Source: Halomonas sp. 1513 (GTDB lineage Bacteria > Pseudomonadota > Gammaproteobacteria > Pseudomonadales > Halomonadaceae). Taken from it: 64,000 nucleotides of DNA. The DNA is taken from NCBI GenBank assembly GCA_001971685.1, contig CP019326.1:496001-560000 (forward strand), given 5' to 3'. The notes beneath the pieces were generated by a model that was not told the origin of the DNA, did not search any database, and saw nothing but the letters and a program-made list of their open reading frames with translations. How positions within the stretch are numbered: position 1 is the stretch's first letter; each line of letters begins with the position of its first letter. The position numbers and the translations under genes are program-made. Positions 1 to 12,557 of the stretch are shown in pieces.

Positions 1-3380
<3,380 letters not shown>

Positions 3381-3436
3381 GCAGCGATGACGGATACTTG
3401 CGCGGGGCAAACGAGGCGCGCCGGCATCGGGGCTGT

Positions 3437-3533
3437 GCCGGCGACAGGCCTACGAGGAGGCGCTGTGAACCCATCCCTGGGCGCTACCTTGCGCCATCCA
3501 TGGCGCAAACCTCCTCTTCGACCTGTCCCCGGC
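3437..3533 (+). repeat. Structured dispersed repeat, copy 1 (TCCM-loop double hairpin)
   Basis: An outer stem (GACAGG with CCTGTC, then GAGGAGG with CCTCCTC, separated by an internal loop) encloses two hairpins. Hairpin 1 is CCCA-TCCC-TGGG at 3470-3481. Hairpin 2 is TTGCGCCA-TCCA-TGGCGCAA at 3489-3508. The bases between the stems (GCGCTGTGAA and CGCTAC) are nearly the same in the other full copies. It lies between dnaE and accA. There is no coding potential and no U-tract, so it is not an ordinary terminator. I recognise no named family. Confidence 0.85.
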
Positions 3534-3568
3534 GCCCCTTGGCAGGCAGGAACTCCTCGTCCCCTGCC

Positions 3569-3596
3569 TTGCGCCGCGCGTTGAGGGTGCGATAAT
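3569..3596 (+). promoter_or_regulatory. Candidate accA promoter
   Basis: TTGCGC (3569-3574) and GATAAT (3591-3596) are 16 bases apart, about 80 bases before the accA start and just after the structured repeat. The -10 is good and the -35 keeps only TTG. The assignment is by eye. Confidence 0.4.
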
Positions 3597-3679
3597 GCCG
3601 ACACTCGATTTTATGGCGTCCGGGGGTAAACACCCTTCATCCTCCCCGGGGACAGCAATGACAAGGCGGCTTAGCCACT

Positions 3680-4633
3680 ATGAATCCCAACTATCTCGAT
3701 TTCGAACAGCCCATCGCCGAACTGCAGGCCAAGATCGAAGAGCTGCGGCTGGTCGGCAACGACAGCAAGATCAACATCAGCGAAGAGGTCGCCAAGCTCG
3801 AGGAGAAGAGCAAGAAGCTCACCGAGTCGATCTTCAAGGACCTTAGCGCCTGGCAGGTCTCGCAGCTGTCGCGCCACCCCCAGCGCCCCTACACCCTCGA
3901 CTACCTCGAGCACGTCTTTACCGACTTCGATGAGCTCCACGGCGACCGGCACTTCGCCGACGACGCCGCCATCGTCGGCGGCGTGGCACGGCTCGACGAC
4001 AAGCCGGTGATGGTGATTGGCCACCAGAAGGGCCGCGACGTCAAAGAGAAGGTGCGCCGCAACTTCGGCATGCCGCGCCCCGAAGGCTACCGCAAGGCGT
4101 GCCGCCTGATGGAGATGGCCGAGCGCTTCAAGATGCCGGTGCTGACCTTCATCGACACCCCGGGCGCCTATCCCGGCATCGACGCCGAAGAGCGCGGCCA
4201 GTCCGAGGCGATCGCCTACAACCTGGCGGTGATGTCACGGCTCAGGACGCCGATCATTGCCACCGTGGTGGGCGAGGGCGGCTCCGGCGGGGCACTGGCC
4301 ATCGGCGTATGCGACGAGCTGGCGATGCTGCAGTACTCCACCTACTCGGTGATCTCCCCCGAGGGCTGCGCCTCGATCCTGTGGAAGAGCGCCGAGAAGG
4401 CCTCCGACGCCGCCCATGCCATGGGCATCACCGCCGAGCGCCTCGAGGAGCTGGGCTTCGTCGACACCCTGATTCCCGAGCCGCTGGGCGGTGCGCATCG
4501 CCATCCGCGCACCACTGCCGAGCGCGTCAAGACGTCCCTGCAGGGCAGCCTGGAGCGCCTGCAGAGCATGGATATCGATGCCCTGCTGGAGCGCCGCTAT
4601 GCGCGCCTGATGAGCTACGGCGCCCCAGCGTAG
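3680..4633 (+). CDS. accA: Acetyl-CoA carboxylase carboxyltransferase subunit alpha
   Basis: AccA pairs with AccD to form the carboxyltransferase that moves CO2 from carboxybiotin to acetyl-CoA, giving malonyl-CoA, the first committed step of fatty acid synthesis. At 317 residues it matches the usual length (319 in E. coli). The N-terminal helical segment (residues 1-60) is typical, and the glycine-rich crotonase-fold oxyanion region [12 protein letters not shown] begins near residue 197. The ATG at 3680 gives the standard N-terminus [12 protein letters not shown]. The gene sits after dnaE and four bases before tilS, an arrangement also known near the E. coli dnaE-accA locus. Confidence 0.98.
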   Translation: MNPNYLDFEQPIAELQAKIEELRLVGNDSKINISEEVAKLEEKSKKLTESIFKDLSAWQVSQLSRHPQRPYTLDYLEHVFTDFDELHGDRHFADDAAIVGGVARLDDKPVMVIGHQKGRDVKEKVRRNFGMPRPEGYRKACRLMEMAERFKMPVLTFIDTPGAYPGIDAEERGQSEAIAYNLAVMSRLRTPIIATVVGEGGSGGALAIGVCDELAMLQYSTYSVISPEGCASILWKSAEKASDAAHAMGITAERLEELGFVDTLIPEPLGGAHRHPRTTAERVKTSLQGSLERLQSMDIDALLERRYARLMSYGAPA

Positions 4634-4637
4634 CGAG

Positions 4638-5936
4638 ATGAGGCTACAGGCCCTGATCGATGACGCCCTGGCGGAGACCCCGCCGGGGCGCGCTGTCTGG
4701 GTAGCGCTGTCCGGCGGGCTCGACTCCTCGCTGCTGCTGACCCTGGCCGCCGATGCCTGTCGCCGTCACTCCCGCCCGCTGCACGCCCTGCATGTTCACC
4801 ACGGCCTACAATCCGCCGCCGACGATTTCGAACGCCACTGCCGCCAGCTCTGCGCGCAGCTGGGGGTGCCGCTGTGCGTCGAACGGGTGAGCGTCGCGCG
4901 TGATGCCGGGCAGGGGCTGGAGGGGGCCGCCCGCGAGGCGCGCTATGCGGCCTTTGCCCGCCGGGTGGCGCGGGGCGAGACGCTGTGGCTGGCCCAGCAT
5001 CGCGACGACCAGGCCGAGACCTTCCTACTCGCCGCGCTGCGCGGCAGCGGCGTGCGTGGCCTGGCCGGCATGCCGCCGCATCGCGTGTGGCGAGGCCGCG
5101 ACCTGCGGCGCCCGCTGCTGGGTGTGGCGCGGGCCGACCTCGAAGAGGCCGCCCGCCGGCTGGCGGTCAACTGGGTCGAGGACCCCAGCAACACCGATAC
5201 CGGATTGGACCGCAATCACCTGCGCCACGACCTGCTGCCGGCGCTCGAAGCGCGCTGGCCGCAGGCCGCGGCATCGCTGGCGCGTTCCGCACAGCTGGCC
5301 GGCGAAGCCGATGCGCTGCTCGACGATCTGGCGTCGCTTGATCTGACGGCACTGGGGGGCGTGGCAGAACGGCTGCCGATCACTCCGCTGGTGGCACTCT
5401 CCGTGCCGCGCCAGCGGCTGCTGATTCGCCACTGCTGCCAGCGGCTAGGACTGCAGACACCGCCGGCCGCGCGCCTGGCGACGCTTACCGATCAGCTCGA
5501 CGGCCGCCGCGACGCCGAGGCGCGGATCGCCTGGCCGGGTGGAGAAGCGCGCTGCTGGCGTGGGGCGCTCTACCTGCTGGCGCCGCCCACGTCACTGCCC
5601 GCCAGTTGGCAGGCGGAGTGGAATGGCTGCCTGCCCCTCGACACGCCGCTGGGGAAACTGAAGGTGACGCTAAGGCACGAGCAGGGGAAGCCGCTGGCAC
5701 TGCGGGTGCGCGCACGCCGGGGCGGCGAGCGTTTGGCACAGCCGCAGCGTGGCAGCCGTGACCTCAAGCGTCTGCTGCAGGAGGCCGGACTGCCGCCCTG
5801 GCAGCGCCGGCGGCTGCTGGTGGTGTGGCACGCAGAAGAGGTGGTGGCGGTGCTCGATGCCACGGGGCGCGCCGCCGTGCCCTGCGCGCCGGGCTGGGCG
5901 CTTAGCTCGCCGCCGGCACCACCAGACTCAGGCTGA
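4638..5936 (+). CDS. tilS: tRNA(Ile)-lysidine synthase
   Basis: TilS uses ATP and lysine to convert C34 of the CAU-anticodon tRNA-Ile into lysidine, which changes decoding from AUG to AUA. At 432 residues it is the long gammaproteobacterial form. The PP-loop motif SGGLDS lies at residues 25-30. The catalytic N-domain is followed by TilS-specific C-terminal substrate-binding domains, with PWQRRRLLVVW near the end. The start is four bases after accA, so co-transcription is likely. The last 35 bases overlap the 3' end of ppx on the other strand. Confidence 0.96.
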   Translation: MRLQALIDDALAETPPGRAVWVALSGGLDSSLLLTLAADACRRHSRPLHALHVHHGLQSAADDFERHCRQLCAQLGVPLCVERVSVARDAGQGLEGAAREARYAAFARRVARGETLWLAQHRDDQAETFLLAALRGSGVRGLAGMPPHRVWRGRDLRRPLLGVARADLEEAARRLAVNWVEDPSNTDTGLDRNHLRHDLLPALEARWPQAAASLARSAQLAGEADALLDDLASLDLTALGGVAERLPITPLVALSVPRQRLLIRHCCQRLGLQTPPAARLATLTDQLDGRRDAEARIAWPGGEARCWRGALYLLAPPTSLPASWQAEWNGCLPLDTPLGKLKVTLRHEQGKPLALRVRARRGGERLAQPQRGSRDLKRLLQEAGLPPWQRRRLLVVWHAEEVVAVLDATGRAAVPCAPGWALSSPPAPPDSG

Positions 5937-7443
5937 AGCCCGCCGCGGCCTGGTACTCGACCTCCTGCTCGAGGTCGGTGACCAGCAGGGCGGCGTCGTC
6001 CAGCGGTTGATGGAGGGTCAGGATCAGGCCGTCGCCGTCTGCCACCAGCTCGATGCCGCGCGCCGGCGCCTCGGGCCGCGAGTGGTTGAGCAGCACCGCC
6101 AGGCGCAGCAGCCTCGCCAGGCGCGCATAGGGCCGCTGCAGCGCCAGGGGCAGGCTGTCGAGCTCCTTGAGCGGAAACTTGCGGCGGTGGGCACGCACCA
6201 GGAAGGCCAGCACCTGCTGCTCGGGCCGCGAGAAGCCGGGCAGGTCGGAGTGGTCGAGCAGGTAGGCGCCGTGGCGATGAAACTGGCTGTGCGAGATGGC
6301 CAGGCCGATCTCGTGCAGCTGCGCGGCCCAGTCGAGAAACTGCGCCTGCTCGTCGATCAGCGTCCACGCCTCTCTGACCTGCTCGAACAGCGCTTGGGCG
6401 CTGAACGCCACGCGCTGTGCCTGATCGTCGTCGACGCCGTAGCGATGGCGCAGCGTGGCCAGCGCCTGGCGTCGCGAGTCCTCGGCGGTATTGCGCCCGG
6501 CGAGATCGTAGAGCACGCCCTCGCGCAGCGCGCCGTCGGCGAAGCGCATTTGGGTAAGATCGAAGGCCTCGAAGGTCGCGCAGAGAATCGCGATACCCGC
6601 GGGAAACACCGTGGCGCGATCCTCCTTGAGGCCCTCCATGGCCACCTGGTCGAGCTGCTTGCACTTGATCAGCCGCTTACGCAGGTTGAATAGCGCCTCG
6701 CGCTCGATCACTCCTTCTGGGCACTCGCCACTAGCCGCCAGCACTGCAGCGGCGGCCTTGACGGTGCCGCTCGAGCCGACCGGGTCGGCCCAGCCCAGTG
6801 CGCGGTAGGCGCGGCGGATATTGGCCAGTTCCGACAGCGCCGCCAGCTCGGCGCGGCGAAAGCGCTTCTCGCTGAGCTCGCCGTCGCCGAAGAAGCGTCG
6901 GGTGTAGGTGACACAGCCCATGTGCAGGCTCTCCAGCGCCAGGGGCGCGAAGTTCTCGCCGATGATGTACTCGGTAGAGCCGCCGCCGATATCGACGATC
7001 AGTCGCCGGCCGTGGACCTCTGCCAGGGCGTGGGCGGCGCCGAGATAGATCAGGCGCGCCTCCTCGCGGCCGGCGATGATCTCGATGCCGTGGCCGAGCT
7101 GGGCCTCGGCGCGGTCGATGAATTCGCGGCTGTTGCTGGCGGCGCGCAGGGCGTTGGTGCCGACGATTCTCAACTGCTCGGCGGGGGTGTCGCCGATGAA
7201 GGGCGCAAAGCGTGCCAGGCAGTCGAGGGCGCGCTGCATGGCGGCCTCGCTGAGCCGATCATCGTCGTCGAGGCCGGCCGCCAACTGGACCTTCTCGCCC
7301 AGTTTGGCCACTACCTGCAACTGGCCCCCCTGGTAGTTGGCGACCAGCAGATGAAAGCTGTTGGAACCGAGGTCGATGGCGGCGAACCGACGGGGAGCGT
7401 CGCCGGCGTTGGGCATCCTGCGCGTGGCCGAATCGGAAAGCAT
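5902..7443 (-). CDS. ppx: Exopolyphosphatase (Ppx/GppA family)
   Basis: Ppx hydrolyses terminal phosphates from inorganic polyphosphate. I chose the ATG at 7443 because AAGGA lies just upstream and the product is then 513 residues, the same as E. coli Ppx. A longer reading frame upstream lacks family sequence. The ASKHA ATPase-fold signature FAAIDLGSNSFHLLV is at residues 20-34, IVDIGGGSTEY is the second phosphate-binding loop, and an HD-type C-terminal domain follows (QLHEIGLAISHSQFH). It is convergent with tilS and divergent from rho. ppk1, which makes the substrate, lies about 7 kb away on the same strand. Ppx versus GppA is decided by length and the nearby ppk1. Confidence 0.94.
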   Translation of the reverse strand: MLSDSATRRMPNAGDAPRRFAAIDLGSNSFHLLVANYQGGQLQVVAKLGEKVQLAAGLDDDDRLSEAAMQRALDCLARFAPFIGDTPAEQLRIVGTNALRAASNSREFIDRAEAQLGHGIEIIAGREEARLIYLGAAHALAEVHGRRLIVDIGGGSTEYIIGENFAPLALESLHMGCVTYTRRFFGDGELSEKRFRRAELAALSELANIRRAYRALGWADPVGSSGTVKAAAAVLAASGECPEGVIEREALFNLRKRLIKCKQLDQVAMEGLKEDRATVFPAGIAILCATFEAFDLTQMRFADGALREGVLYDLAGRNTAEDSRRQALATLRHRYGVDDDQAQRVAFSAQALFEQVREAWTLIDEQAQFLDWAAQLHEIGLAISHSQFHRHGAYLLDHSDLPGFSRPEQQVLAFLVRAHRRKFPLKELDSLPLALQRPYARLARLLRLAVLLNHSRPEAPARGIELVADGDGLILTLHQPLDDAALLVTDLEQEVEYQAAAGFSLSLVVPAAS

Positions 7444-7522
7444 GTGAAGATCCTTGCATCTGCATCGTGCAAGGTTGCGGCGGCGCCCGATGCTTGTCAA
7501 TCGGCCGTGGCGATGCAGGGGC

Positions 7523-7859
7523 TTGCGTTTGCCGCCGGGCTTGTCTAACATCGAATCGTTCGCCTGTTCCGAATACTTCCCGACCGCGTCGCGGTCAACT
7601 CCAAGTCGTCAGACAGCCCGCTGATTCCGTGCCGGAAAGTGTTGTCACTTACCGAGCCGTCAATCAGGCGACATGAACATCGCTTCCCTCGCGCTTGCCA
7701 TCGTCTCTGTCGTTTCCTGGCGGAAACGCCGACCGGCGAATGTCTCCCGAGTGAATGCCCGCCGGGCTCTGAACGCACCACGCGGCGTTTCGTCACCGCC
7801 TCCTGTCTTATTTCGGCGCTCCTGCGCCCCGCTGACACGAGCAATTTCTGAACAAACCG
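7523..7859 (+). promoter_or_regulatory. rho promoter and long untranslated leader
   Basis: The 416-base gap between the divergent ppx and rho starts holds no convincing gene. TTGCGT (7523-7528) and TAACAT (7546-7551) are 17 bases apart and could start rho transcription, leaving a leader of about 300 bases. The leader is pyrimidine-rich in places and has several stop codons in all frames. Long leaders carrying Rho-dependent terminators autoregulate rho in enterics, and the same is plausible here. trxA, which occupies this spot in Pseudomonas, is absent. Confidence 0.45.
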
Positions 7860-9119
7860 ATGAATCTTACCGAACTCAAGCAAAAGACCGTGCCCGAACT
7901 GTTGGAAATCGCCCAGGAAATGGGTGCCGACAACCTCGCACGCTCACGTAAGCAAGACATTATCTTCGCCATTCTCAAGAAACACGCCAAGAGCGGTGAA
8001 GATATCTATGGCGATGGCGTACTGGAGATACTTCAGGACGGTTTCGGCTTCCTGCGCAGCGCCGACAGCTCCTATCTGGCTGGGCCCGATGACATCTATG
8101 TCTCGCCCTCACAGATACGGCGCTTCAACCTGCGCAAGGGCGACTCCATCTCCGGCAAGATTCGTCCGCCCAAGGAGGGCGAGCGCTACTTTGCGCTGTT
8201 GAAGGTCAATCAGATCAACTTCGATAAGCCGGAAAACGCCAAGCACAAGATCCTGTTCGAGAACCTCACCCCGCTGTTCCCCGACGAGCGCATGGTGATG
8301 GAGATCGGCAACGGCTCCACCGAGGATCTGACGGCGCGCATCATCGATCTCACTGCGCCCATCGGCAAGGGCCAGCGTGGTCTGATCGTCTCGCCGCCCA
8401 AGGCCGGTAAGACGCTGATGCTGCAGAACATCGCCACCTCGATCACGCGCAACAACCCCGAGTGTCACCTGATCGTGCTGCTGATCGACGAGCGGCCCGA
8501 GGAGGTCACCGAGATGTCGCGCACGGTGCGCGGTGAAGTGGTCGCCTCGACCTTCGACGAGCCGCCGGCACGCCACGTGCAGGTCGCCGAGATGGTGATC
8601 GAGAAGGCCAAGCGGCTGGTCGAGCACAAGAAGGACGTGGTGATCCTGCTCGACTCGATCACGCGCCTGGCGCGGGCCTACAACACCGTGGTACCCAGCT
8701 CCGGCAAGGTGCTCACCGGCGGTGTCGACGCCCACGCCTTGGAGAAGCCCAAGCGCTTCTTCGGTGCCGCGCGCAACATCGAGGAGGGCGGCAGTCTGAC
8801 CATCATCGCCACCGCGCTGGTCGATACCGGCTCGAAGATGGACGAGGTGATCTTCGAGGAGTTCAAGGGCACCGGTAACATGGAGGCGCACCTCGACCGC
8901 AAGCTGGCCGAGAAGCGCGTCTACCCGGCGATCAATATCCGCCGCAGCGGTACCCGCCGCGAGGACCTGCTGGCCTCCGAGGACGAGATGCAGCGCATGT
9001 GGATCCTGCGCAAGCTGCTCAATCCGATGGACGATATGGGCGCCACTGAGTTCCTGATCGACCGGCTCAAGGATACCAAGACCAATATCGAGTTCTTCGA
9101 GGCCATGAAGCGGCGCTAA
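7860..9119 (+). CDS. rho: Transcription termination factor Rho
   Basis: Rho is a hexameric RNA-dependent ATPase and translocase that releases RNA from elongating polymerase. Its 419 residues equal the E. coli length. The N-terminal Rho domain begins [20 protein letters not shown], followed by the cold-shock-like RNA-binding domain ([19 protein letters not shown]). Walker A SPPKAGKT lies near residues 177-184, and Walker B is [17 protein letters not shown]. The gene is followed by an intrinsic terminator at 9151 and then ubiD. It has its own long leader and probably its own promoter. Confidence 0.99.
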   Translation: MNLTELKQKTVPELLEIAQEMGADNLARSRKQDIIFAILKKHAKSGEDIYGDGVLEILQDGFGFLRSADSSYLAGPDDIYVSPSQIRRFNLRKGDSISGKIRPPKEGERYFALLKVNQINFDKPENAKHKILFENLTPLFPDERMVMEIGNGSTEDLTARIIDLTAPIGKGQRGLIVSPPKAGKTLMLQNIATSITRNNPECHLIVLLIDERPEEVTEMSRTVRGEVVASTFDEPPARHVQVAEMVIEKAKRLVEHKKDVVILLDSITRLARAYNTVVPSSGKVLTGGVDAHALEKPKRFFGAARNIEEGGSLTIIATALVDTGSKMDEVIFEEFKGTGNMEAHLDRKLAEKRVYPAINIRRSGTRREDLLASEDEMQRMWILRKLLNPMDDMGATEFLIDRLKDTKTNIEFFEAMKRR

Positions 9120-9150
9120 TCGGCGCTATTGCCTTTTGACGCGTATCGAG

Positions 9151-9178
9151 GGGGCAGCATGCTATGCTGCCCCTTTCG
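9151..9178 (+). terminator. Intrinsic terminator of rho
   Basis: A perfect 10-bp stem (GGGGCAGCAT with ATGCTGCCCC), a three-base loop and a T-rich tail lie 31 bases after the rho stop codon. Confidence 0.88.
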
Positions 9179-9200
9179 TCGTTTTTGATACAGGAAGCCT

Positions 9201-10703
9201 ATGAAGTACAAGGACCTGCGCGACTTCATCGCGGCACTGGAGGAACGGGGCGAGCTGGTGCGGGTCAGCGCCGAAGTCGACCCCTATCTCGAGATCACCG
9301 AGATCTGCGACCGCACCCTGCGTGCCGGCGGACCGGCGCTGCTGTTCGAGAACGTCAAAGGCCACAGCATGCCGCTGCTCGGCAACCTGTTCGGCACCCC
9401 GCATCGGGTGGCGCTGGGCATGGGCGAGGACTCGGTGGAGGCGCTCAGCGAGGTCGGCAAGCTGCTGGCCTTTCTCAAGGAGCCGGATCCGCCCAAGGGC
9501 ATGCGCGACGCCTGGAGCAAGCTGCCGATCTTCAAGCAGGTCATGAGCATGGGGCCCAAGGTGGTGCGCTCATCGCCGGTGCAGGAGGTGATCCTCGAAG
9601 GCGATGCGGTCGACCTTGACCGCCTGCCGATCCAGCACTGCTGGCCGGGGGATGCCGCGCCGCTGGTGACCTGGGCGCTGGTGGTGACCCGCGGGCCGCA
9701 CAAGAAGCGCCAGAACCTGGGCATCTACCGCCAGCAGAAGCTGGGCAAGAATCGCCTGATCATGCGCTGGCTGTCGCATCGCGGCGGGGCGCTGGACTTC
9801 CAGGAGTTCCAGAAGGCCAACCCCGGCCAGCCGTTCCCGGTGGCGGTGGCGCTGGGCGCCGACCCGGCCACCATCCTCGGTGCGGTCACCCCGGTGCCGG
9901 ACTCGCTCTCCGAGTACGCCTTCGCCGGCCTCCTGCGCGGCTCGCGCACCGAGTTGATCAAGTGCGGCCATGCCGACCTCGAGGTGCCGGCCTCCGCCGA
10001 GGTGATCCTCGAGGGGTTCATCTACCCCGACGACATGGCGCCCGAAGGCCCTTACGGCGACCACACCGGCTACTACAACGAGGTCGAACACTTCCCGGTC
10101 TTCAGCGTCGAACGCATGACCATGCGTCGCGATGCCATCTATCATTCGACCTACACCGGCCGCCCGCCGGATGAGCCGGCGATCCTGGGGCTCGCCCTCA
10201 ACGAGGTGTTCGTGCCGATCCTGCGCAAGCAGTTTCCCGAGATCGTCGACTTCTACCTGCCGCCGGAGGGCTGCTCCTACCGCATGGCGGTGGTGACCAT
10301 GAAGAAGCAGTACCCGGGGCATGCCAAGCGGGTGATGATGGGCGTATGGAGCTTCCTGCGCCAGTTCATGTACACCAAGTTCGTGGTGGTGCTCGACGAC
10401 GACGTCAGCGCCCGCGACTGGAAGGACGTGATCTGGGCCATCACCACGCGCATGGATCCGGCGCGGGATACCGTGCTGGTCGAGAACACGCCCATCGACT
10501 ACCTCGATTTCGCTTCGCCGGTGGCCGGCCTCGGCTCCAAGATGGGCCTCGATGCCACCAGCAAGTGGCCAGGCGAGACCGACCGCGAGTGGGGGACGCC
10601 GATCGTCATGGACGAGGGCGTCAAGCAGTCGGTGGCGGCGCGCTGGGAAACGCTCGGTATCCCGCTGCCGGGGGATGCCACCACAGACAAGAGGACGCCA
10701 TGA
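9201..10703 (+). CDS. ubiD: 4-hydroxy-3-polyprenylbenzoate decarboxylase
   Basis: UbiD is a prenylated-FMN-dependent decarboxylase that removes the carboxyl group from 4-hydroxy-3-octaprenylbenzoate in ubiquinone biosynthesis. At 500 residues it matches the family (E. coli 497). Family sequences include [19 protein letters not shown] at the N-terminus, [26 protein letters not shown] in the middle and [17 protein letters not shown] precedes the ATG. The stop overlaps the start of the flavin reductase gene (ATGA), the same ubiD-fre pairing as in E. coli, which suggests a shared transcript and a flavin-supply link. Confidence 0.97.
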   Translation: MKYKDLRDFIAALEERGELVRVSAEVDPYLEITEICDRTLRAGGPALLFENVKGHSMPLLGNLFGTPHRVALGMGEDSVEALSEVGKLLAFLKEPDPPKGMRDAWSKLPIFKQVMSMGPKVVRSSPVQEVILEGDAVDLDRLPIQHCWPGDAAPLVTWALVVTRGPHKKRQNLGIYRQQKLGKNRLIMRWLSHRGGALDFQEFQKANPGQPFPVAVALGADPATILGAVTPVPDSLSEYAFAGLLRGSRTELIKCGHADLEVPASAEVILEGFIYPDDMAPEGPYGDHTGYYNEVEHFPVFSVERMTMRRDAIYHSTYTGRPPDEPAILGLALNEVFVPILRKQFPEIVDFYLPPEGCSYRMAVVTMKKQYPGHAKRVMMGVWSFLRQFMYTKFVVVLDDDVSARDWKDVIWAITTRMDPARDTVLVENTPIDYLDFASPVAGLGSKMGLDATSKWPGETDREWGTPIVMDEGVKQSVAARWETLGIPLPGDATTDKRTP

Positions 10704-11485
10704 CGGCACGCACCCTGACCTGCCTGGTCGACGAGGTCGAGAACCTCACCCCTGATGTCTTCCGCGTGAGCCTGGAGGGCCGCGCCGAGGCCGTTGCGCA
10801 TGCGCCGGGCCAGTATCTCGAGCTGCAGCTCGACGACGCTACCTGGGTGCCGTTCTCGATCGCCAACGCCCATCGCGGCGATGGCCTGATCGAGCTGCAT
10901 ATCCAGCACTGGCCGGAGCGCGAGAATTCGGCGCGCCTGCGCGAGCTGATGCAGGAAGCCAGTCGCCTGACGCTGCGCCTACCCGGCGGCGACTGCGTGC
11001 TCGACCCTGACAGCACGCGGCCGCTGCTGCTGGTGGCCGCCGGGACCGGCTTTGCCCAGATGAAGGCCATCGTCGAGGCCGCGCTGGTCGCCGACCCGGC
11101 CCGCCAGATCGACCTGTGGTGGGCGGCCCGCGAGCGCCGCGACCTCTACCTCGAGTGGCTGCCCCGCGATTGGGCCGCCCAGTATCCAGGGGTGCGCTTC
11201 CATGCGGTCAGCGAGATCGTCCCCGAGGAGCCGTTCGACGGCGAGGGCGTCAGCGGCCACCTGGGGCGCGTCGATGCGGTACTCGGCAGCACCCTCAAGG
11301 ACGTCTCGGGGCATGACGTCTATCTGTCCGGCTCGCCGGGCATGGTCTACGCCTGCATCGACGTGCTCGCTTCGCTGGGACTCGACGCCTCGCGGGTGTT
11401 CTCGGACGTCTTTGCCTATGCGCCGCGCGACCCGCTGGTGCCCACCGTGGGCAGCCTGGTCAAGCAGCGGGAGGCCTTGCAGTGA
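10700..11485 (+). CDS. fre: NAD(P)H-flavin reductase (Fre-like)
   Basis: This is a ferredoxin-NADP reductase superfamily protein expected to reduce free flavins with NAD(P)H. The ATG at 10700 overlaps the ubiD stop, with GAGG upstream, and gives 261 residues, slightly longer than E. coli Fre (233). The flavin-binding segment is WVPFSIAN near residue 51, and the nucleotide-binding segment is [20 protein letters not shown] near residue 110. There is no iron-sulphur ligand set, so it is not an oxygenase reductase with a fused ferredoxin. The next gene starts inside its stop codon. Confidence 0.9.
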   Translation: MTARTLTCLVDEVENLTPDVFRVSLEGRAEAVAHAPGQYLELQLDDATWVPFSIANAHRGDGLIELHIQHWPERENSARLRELMQEASRLTLRLPGGDCVLDPDSTRPLLLVAAGTGFAQMKAIVEAALVADPARQIDLWWAARERRDLYLEWLPRDWAAQYPGVRFHAVSEIVPEEPFDGEGVSGHLGRVDAVLGSTLKDVSGHDVYLSGSPGMVYACIDVLASLGLDASRVFSDVFAYAPRDPLVPTVGSLVKQREALQ

Positions 11486-12195
11486 GCGCCTCGCCGATCC
11501 TGATCACCGGTGGCGCCCAGCGCCTCGGGCGCCACTGCGCCGAGCGGCTGCTCGACGATGGCCATGCGCTGATCATCAGCTACCGCCGCGAGCGCCCCGA
11601 GCTCGAGGCGCTGCGCCAGCGTGGGGTGGTCACCCTGGCCGCGGATTTCTCCAGCGAGGCCGGTATTCTCGACTTCATCGCGCGCCTGAAGGAGGCCACC
11701 CCGTCGCTGCGGGCGATCGTCCACAACGCCAGCGACTGGGCGCCGGACAGCACCGGCAGCGAGGCCGGGGCCAATTTCGAACGGCTGTTCCGGGTGCACA
11801 TGCAGGCCCCCTACCTGATCAACCTGCACTGTCGCGAGCTGCTCGACGCCTGCAGCGAGCCGCAGCGCGACATCGTGCACATTACCGACTATGTGGTGCA
11901 AAGGGGCTCGAAGAAACACGCCGCCTATGCCGCCACCAAGGCCGGGCTCGATAACCTGACGCTGTCGTTTGCCGCCCTGTATGCCCCGACGATCCAGGTC
12001 AACGCCATCGCCCCGGCGCTGATCATGCTCAACGAAGGCGACGACGAGGCCTACGTCGAGAAAGCCAAGGCCAAGTCGGCGATGCAGATGATTCCCGGCC
12101 CCGGGGTGATCTACCAGAGCCTGCGCTACCTGCTCGACAATCGCTACGTCACCGGTATCACGCTGCCGGTCGATGGCGGCCGTCACCTGCGCTAG
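11482..12195 (+). CDS. folM: Dihydromonapterin reductase, short-chain dehydrogenase family
   Basis: FolM is an NADPH-dependent short-chain dehydrogenase that reduces dihydromonapterin and, weakly, dihydrofolate. The product is 237 residues. The pteridine-reductase-type nucleotide motif TGGAQRLG lies at residues 9-16, with the characteristic arginine in place of glycine. HNASDW precedes the catalytic YAATK near residues 149-153. The start is a GTG overlapping the fre stop (GTGA), so it is probably translationally coupled. The absence of folX and folE next door means the pterin role rests on the motif alone. Confidence 0.86.
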   Translation: MSASPILITGGAQRLGRHCAERLLDDGHALIISYRRERPELEALRQRGVVTLAADFSSEAGILDFIARLKEATPSLRAIVHNASDWAPDSTGSEAGANFERLFRVHMQAPYLINLHCRELLDACSEPQRDIVHITDYVVQRGSKKHAAYAATKAGLDNLTLSFAALYAPTIQVNAIAPALIMLNEGDDEAYVEKAKAKSAMQMIPGPGVIYQSLRYLLDNRYVTGITLPVDGGRHLR

Positions 12196-12234
12196 AATGG
12201 CGCCCATCCAAGCTGTGCCAATAGGAGAGAGCCC

Positions 12235-12360
12235 ATGGTGGAACAGGATCCCAACTTCAAAGACGATACCGGCATGCTGGCGATTATCGTGGGACTGGTC
12301 GTATTGGTGGCCATGAGTGCGCTGCCGGCGACCATCGGCATAATTCAATTGCTCGGTTGA
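12235..12360 (+). CDS. Small single-pass membrane peptide, unknown function
   Basis: This is a 41-residue reading frame starting at ATG 12235 with AGGAG seven bases upstream. Residues 1-12 are polar and acidic (MVEQDPNFKDDT), and residues 13-41 are strongly hydrophobic (LAIIVGLVVLVAMSALPA then TIGIIQLLG), giving one transmembrane helix. Codon use is G/C-rich at third positions like its neighbours, which supports translation. It lies 39 bases after folM, possibly as the last gene of the rho-ubiD-fre-folM strand, and just before the aroG promoter. I recognise no family. Confidence 0.65.
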   Translation: MVEQDPNFKDDTGMLAIIVGLVVLVAMSALPATIGIIQLLG

Positions 12361-12373
12361 GGTGACTGAATAC

Positions 12374-12401
12374 TTGCCAAGCGCACTCAGCGCGGTAGGA
12401 T
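12374..12401 (+). promoter_or_regulatory. Promoter of the aroG leader
   Basis: TTGCCA (12374-12379, five of six consensus bases) and TAGGAT (12396-12401, four of six) are 16 bases apart. Transcription from about 12408 would begin 20 bases before the leader peptide start. Confidence 0.6.
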
Positions 12402-12428
12402 AGAAGCCAACGCAACCCGGAGCGACCC

Positions 12429-12557
12429 ATGACCGCAAGCCCTCGCCATTTAGCCAACGCCGACTCGATGCCCGCCATCGTGGTTGCCGCGTGGGCCTTG
12501 GTGAACGGCTATTGGTATTGGTTTAGCGCCGGTGTGCCGGCGATGCGGTCGCACTGA
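12429..12557 (+). CDS. Aromatic amino acid leader peptide of aroG
   Basis: This is a 42-residue leader reading frame with GGAG six bases before ATG 12429. Codons 27-32 read Asn-Gly-Tyr-Trp-Tyr-Trp with Phe next (TAT TGG TAT TGG TTT at 12510-12524). Two Trp, two Tyr and one Phe codon in a row are very unlikely by chance. The run ends seven bases before attenuator segment 1 (12531-12538), the expected geometry for ribosome stalling. It is a control peptide rather than a functional product. The mixed Tyr/Trp/Phe run, rather than a pure Trp or Phe run, is unusual. Confidence 0.82.
   Translation: MTASPRHLANADSMPAIVVAAWALVNGYWYWFSAGVPAMRSH

Noticed and set aside
7673..7951. 92-codon frame in the rho leader that could be a leader peptide
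   Set aside because: It runs far into rho in another frame with no ribosome binding site; not enough to call a gene.
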